Below are positions 61,957-64,000 of a stretch of 64,000 bases of DNA, one piece after another. Source of the DNA: Actinoplanes regularis (lineage in GTDB: Bacteria; Actinomycetota; Actinomycetes; Mycobacteriales; Micromonosporaceae); NCBI RefSeq assembly GCF_900188005.1, contig NZ_FZNR01000004.1, positions 1-64,000 of the forward strand, read 5' to 3'. Numbering within the stretch: the first letter of the stretch is position 1; every line of letters starts with the position of its first letter. A program made the translations under genes and the position numbers. The notes beneath the pieces were generated by a model. That model did not search any database. It worked only from the letters and a program-made list of their open reading frames with translations, and was not told where the DNA came from.

Positions 61957-62191
61957 CCCCCTGAACTCTGGCCTGGCCGGAGCACGGTGCTCCGGTCGGC
62001 CAGCCCAGTCTCACGGTGGAATCGGAGGGCGGCGTCCGTCCTGTGGAGTAGCCCGACGCTGAGATTTCGCTGGGGGAGGTCCTTAGGTGGATTCAGGGTT
62101 GCCCCTGACTGCTAGCGATGGACTCGCCGCGACGGCGGAGGTTGGGGTCTTCCGTCTAGGGTGGAATTCCCGGCCGCTCAGGAGGACCGTC

Positions 62192-62884
62192 ATGTCCGCT
62201 CGACTCGCCGCTTTCCTGACGATTCTGCTGCTCGCCGGCTGCGGCACGGTCCCGCCGCCCGACGACCGTCCCGCTCCGGCCCCCGAGGTCAGCAGATCGA
62301 CCACCCTCGAGGGCACCGACACCCGGGAGGAGTTCGTCGCCGACATCCAGGTCGCGCAGCAGGTCGCCGAGGCGTACTGGGGCCAGGTCTTCGACGGGCA
62401 GAACCAGCGGTTCCGGGCGGTACGGGAGCTGATTCCGTACGAGCGGGAGGGCGAGGTCAGCTGTGGCCGGGACCCGCTGCCCCGCAACAACGCGGCGTAC
62501 TGCTCGGCCGGGGACTTCATCGCGTACGACGTGAACTGGGCCTTCGGGATGTACCGGCAGATCGGCGACGCGTTCCTGTACTACCTGCTCGGCCATGAGT
62601 ACGCGCACGGCATCCAGGCCCGGCTCGGCATCGAGAAGCAGTTCACCATCCAGCAGGAGCTGCAGGCCGACTGCATGGCCGGCGCGTTCATCGGTGACGA
62701 GGTGCGCGTCGGGCGGCTCACCCTGGACCGCGGCGACACCGCCGAGCTCGCCAGCGGCTTGGAGTCGGTGGGTGACGCCCCCGGGCAGCCGTGGTTCGCC
62801 GAGGGCTCACACGGCTCCCCGGAACAGCGGATCAACTCGTTCGCCGGTGGCTACCAGGACTCGCTGAAGGTGTGTGACCTCTGA
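62192..62884 (+). CDS. Lipoprotein neutral zinc metallopeptidase
   Basis: A 230-aa putative lipoprotein. MSARLAAFLTILLLAGCGTVPPP is a lipobox signal peptide (LAGC). The mature part is a neutral zinc metallopeptidase domain with the HEXXH motif HEYAH (near residue 135, LLGHEYAHGIQARLG) and a downstream Glu in IQQELQADCMAGAFIGDE. This matches the YpfJ-like 'neutral zinc metallopeptidase' family. The Cys pair in SCGRDPLPRNNAAYCSAGDF may form a disulfide. AGGAGG lies 6 nt before ATG 62192. It is likely anchored on the outside of the membrane. Confidence 0.9.
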   Translation: MSARLAAFLTILLLAGCGTVPPPDDRPAPAPEVSRSTTLEGTDTREEFVADIQVAQQVAEAYWGQVFDGQNQRFRAVRELIPYEREGEVSCGRDPLPRNNAAYCSAGDFIAYDVNWAFGMYRQIGDAFLYYLLGHEYAHGIQARLGIEKQFTIQQELQADCMAGAFIGDEVRVGRLTLDRGDTAELASGLESVGDAPGQPWFAEGSHGSPEQRINSFAGGYQDSLKVCDL

Positions 62885-62958
62885 GACATTCGTTCGGCCG
62901 GGGCGGTCGCGGAGCCGAAGAATAGGCGCTCTGCTTTCGCCGACCTGGGGAGATTCCG

Positions 62959-63624
62959 CTGAGCTCGACACGACCCGCCGCGGTGCTCTTCGACATGGAC
63001 GGCACGCTCGTCGACAGCGAGAAGCTGTGGGGCGTCGCGCTGGAGGACCTGGCCGTGCACGCCGGTGGCCGGCTCTCCGCCGCGGCGCGACTGGCCATGG
63101 TCGGCAACAGCATGCCGGTCAGCATGGCGATCTTCCGTGAGGATCTGGGCCAGCCGGACCGGCCGTACGCCGAGGACGCCGCCTGGCTCACCGAGCGGGT
63201 CGCGGAGCTCTTCGCCGACGGGCTGGTCTGGCGGCCAGGCGCGCGGGAACTGCTGCTGGCGGTCCGGGCGGCGGGCGTGCCGACCGCGCTGGTCACCTCG
63301 ACCGGTCGGCGGCTGGCCGAGGTCGCGCTGAAGACGCTCGGCGCGGAGAACTTCGACGTGTCGGTCTGCGGCGACGAGGTGCGTGCGCCGAAGCCCGACC
63401 CGGAGCCGTACCTGACCGCGGCCAGGATGCTCGGCGTGCCGATCGCGGAGTGCGTGGCGATCGAGGACTCGCCGAGCGGGGTGGCCAGCGCGGTCGCCTC
63501 CGGGGCGGTGGTGGTCGCGGTGCCGTCCGACGTCGCGTTGCCGTCGGCCGACGGGGTTCACCTGCGCTCGTCGCTGGCCGGCGTCGACCTGGCTCACCTG
63601 GCCGGGTTGCGCCGGCCGTTCTGA
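62959..63624 (+). CDS. HAD-family phosphatase (beta-phosphoglucomutase-like)
   Basis: A 221-aa HAD hydrolase. Motif I is AAVLFDMDGTLVDSEKLWG with the nucleophilic Asp, motif II VTSTGRR, motif III KPDPEPYL and motif IV AIEDSPSGVASAVASGAVVVAV. The cap is helical, C1 type as in beta-phosphoglucomutase-like phosphatases. The natural start of the family (MSSTRPAAVLFD...) falls at CTG 62959, 6 nt after GGGGAG (62947-62952); the first ordinary start is GTG 62983, which would remove the first eight residues and leave a domain beginning VLFDMD. I regard CTG as the probable start. Substrate unknown. Confidence 0.88.
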   Translation: MSSTRPAAVLFDMDGTLVDSEKLWGVALEDLAVHAGGRLSAAARLAMVGNSMPVSMAIFREDLGQPDRPYAEDAAWLTERVAELFADGLVWRPGARELLLAVRAAGVPTALVTSTGRRLAEVALKTLGAENFDVSVCGDEVRAPKPDPEPYLTAARMLGVPIAECVAIEDSPSGVASAVASGAVVVAVPSDVALPSADGVHLRSSLAGVDLAHLAGLRRPF

Positions 63625-64000
63625 TCAGCCACCCGGTTTGACCAGGCCGGTCTCGTAGGCGAGGACGACCGCCTGGGTCCGGTCGCGCAGCCGCAGCTTG
63701 GCCAGCATGTGACCGACGTGGGTCTTCACCGTGGTCTCGCTGACCCGCAACACCTCGGCGATCTCCGCGTTGGTGTGACCGCGCGCCACGTGCATCAGGA
63801 CCTCCCGTTCACGTCCGGTCAGTGAGCGCAGGTCGACGACCTTCCCGGCACCGGTCGTGGACGCCGCCGCGACGAAGCGCGGCAGGGCCCGGGCCAGGAC
63901 CTGGGGCGTGATCACCGCGCCACCGGCCGCGACCGCGCGGATCGCCGTGGAGAGCTCCTCCGGGGGCGCGTCCTTGCACAGGTAGCCGGTGGCGCCGGCG
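63625..64000 (-). CDS. NarL/LuxR-type response regulator, 5'-truncated
   Basis: The C-terminal 125 or so residues of a two-component response regulator; the gene continues past base 64000. The last part of the receiver domain reads GATGYLCKDAPPEELSTAIRAVAAGG; the LuxR-type HTH is LTGREREVLMHVARGHTNAEIAEVLRVSETTVKTHVGHMLAKLRLRDRTQAVVLAYETGLV. The phosphoacceptor Asp is outside the window. The stop codon lies immediately next to the HAD stop (convergent, no gap). Confidence 0.95.
   Translation of the reverse strand, partial: AGATGYLCKDAPPEELSTAIRAVAAGGAVITPQVLARALPRFVAAASTTGAGKVVDLRSLTGREREVLMHVARGHTNAEIAEVLRVSETTVKTHVGHMLAKLRLRDRTQAVVLAYETGLVKPGG

Noticed and set aside
58649..62014. A single 1121-codon frame joining ABC ATPase region and permease
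   Set aside because: The first third is a shadow of the true ATPase frame; the real genes overlap as ATGA at 61180 in different frames.

Overview
This 64 kb window is very GC-rich chromosomal DNA from an actinomycete, most probably a member of the Micromonosporaceae (Actinoplanes-like). The evidence is the strong GC3 bias, the frequent GTG starts, mycothiol (mshC) and F420-type genes, a SecA2, SigB/SigF-type stress genes, and a neighbourhood (M20 peptidase - DUF5703 - aldo/keto reductase - LLM oxidoreductase - histidine phosphatase - DUF3090 - SCO1664-like kinase fold - mshC - PAC2) that I know from actinobacterial chromosomes. I see no rRNA, tRNA, insertion sequence, prophage or CRISPR array. 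The taxon is an inference from gene content, not a database result.

Layout. 1-10.3 kb: the tail of a stress sigma factor, a PAP2 phosphatase / stress-protein pair, secreted cell-wall enzymes (SH3-glucosaminidase, LCP protein), a lone response regulator, the HrpA helicase and a secreted LamG-like protein. 10.3-12.9 kb: mostly non-coding DNA full of tandem and degenerate repeats around exodeoxyribonuclease III, a 77-aa protein and a 41-aa membrane peptide. 13-17.7 kb: a membrane GGDEF-EAL protein, a tandem universal stress protein and citrate synthase. 17.8-22.5 kb: a cobalamin riboswitch followed by a cobalamin operon (chelatase, CobO, CobB, CobE/CbiG-C). 22.5-29.9 kb: a GCS2-type ligase, a membrane-anchored unknown, a 1288-aa low-complexity protein with five different internal repeats, and a STAS-HATPase fusion. 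30-35 kb: SecA2, an orphan winged-helix regulator, a uridine-kinase-like protein with a changed P-loop, and a DksA-like zinc finger protein. 35.1-40 kb: a four-gene locus around an EccC/FtsK-like ATPase, interrupted by a compound repeat. 40.2-45.2 kb: a NYN/PIN-like protein, a ClpC-type unfoldase with a HAIR-like operator, a LysR regulator and a hemerythrin.

45.3-53.5 kb is the conserved peptidase-to-mshC block. 53.5-56.0 kb looks like an accessory insertion between mshC and the PAC2 gene: a secreted Gly/Tyr-rich protein, a GntR/UTRA regulator and what look like decayed DUF5753 and DUF397 genes. 56-64 kb holds PAC2, an ArsR-AHSA1 pair, a MacB/FtsX-type ABC transporter, a lipoprotein metallopeptidase, an HAD phosphatase with a probable CTG start, and the C-terminal part of a NarL-type response regulator.

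The genes together suggest a housekeeping region (central carbon, B12, mycothiol, protein quality control, cell-wall turnover) with accessory patches. The strongest candidates for something undescribed are the EccC/FtsK-like locus with its translation-start-carrying repeat, the 60-bp perfect repeats in the 1288-aa protein, and the repeat-expanded terminators at 10.3-11.3 kb.
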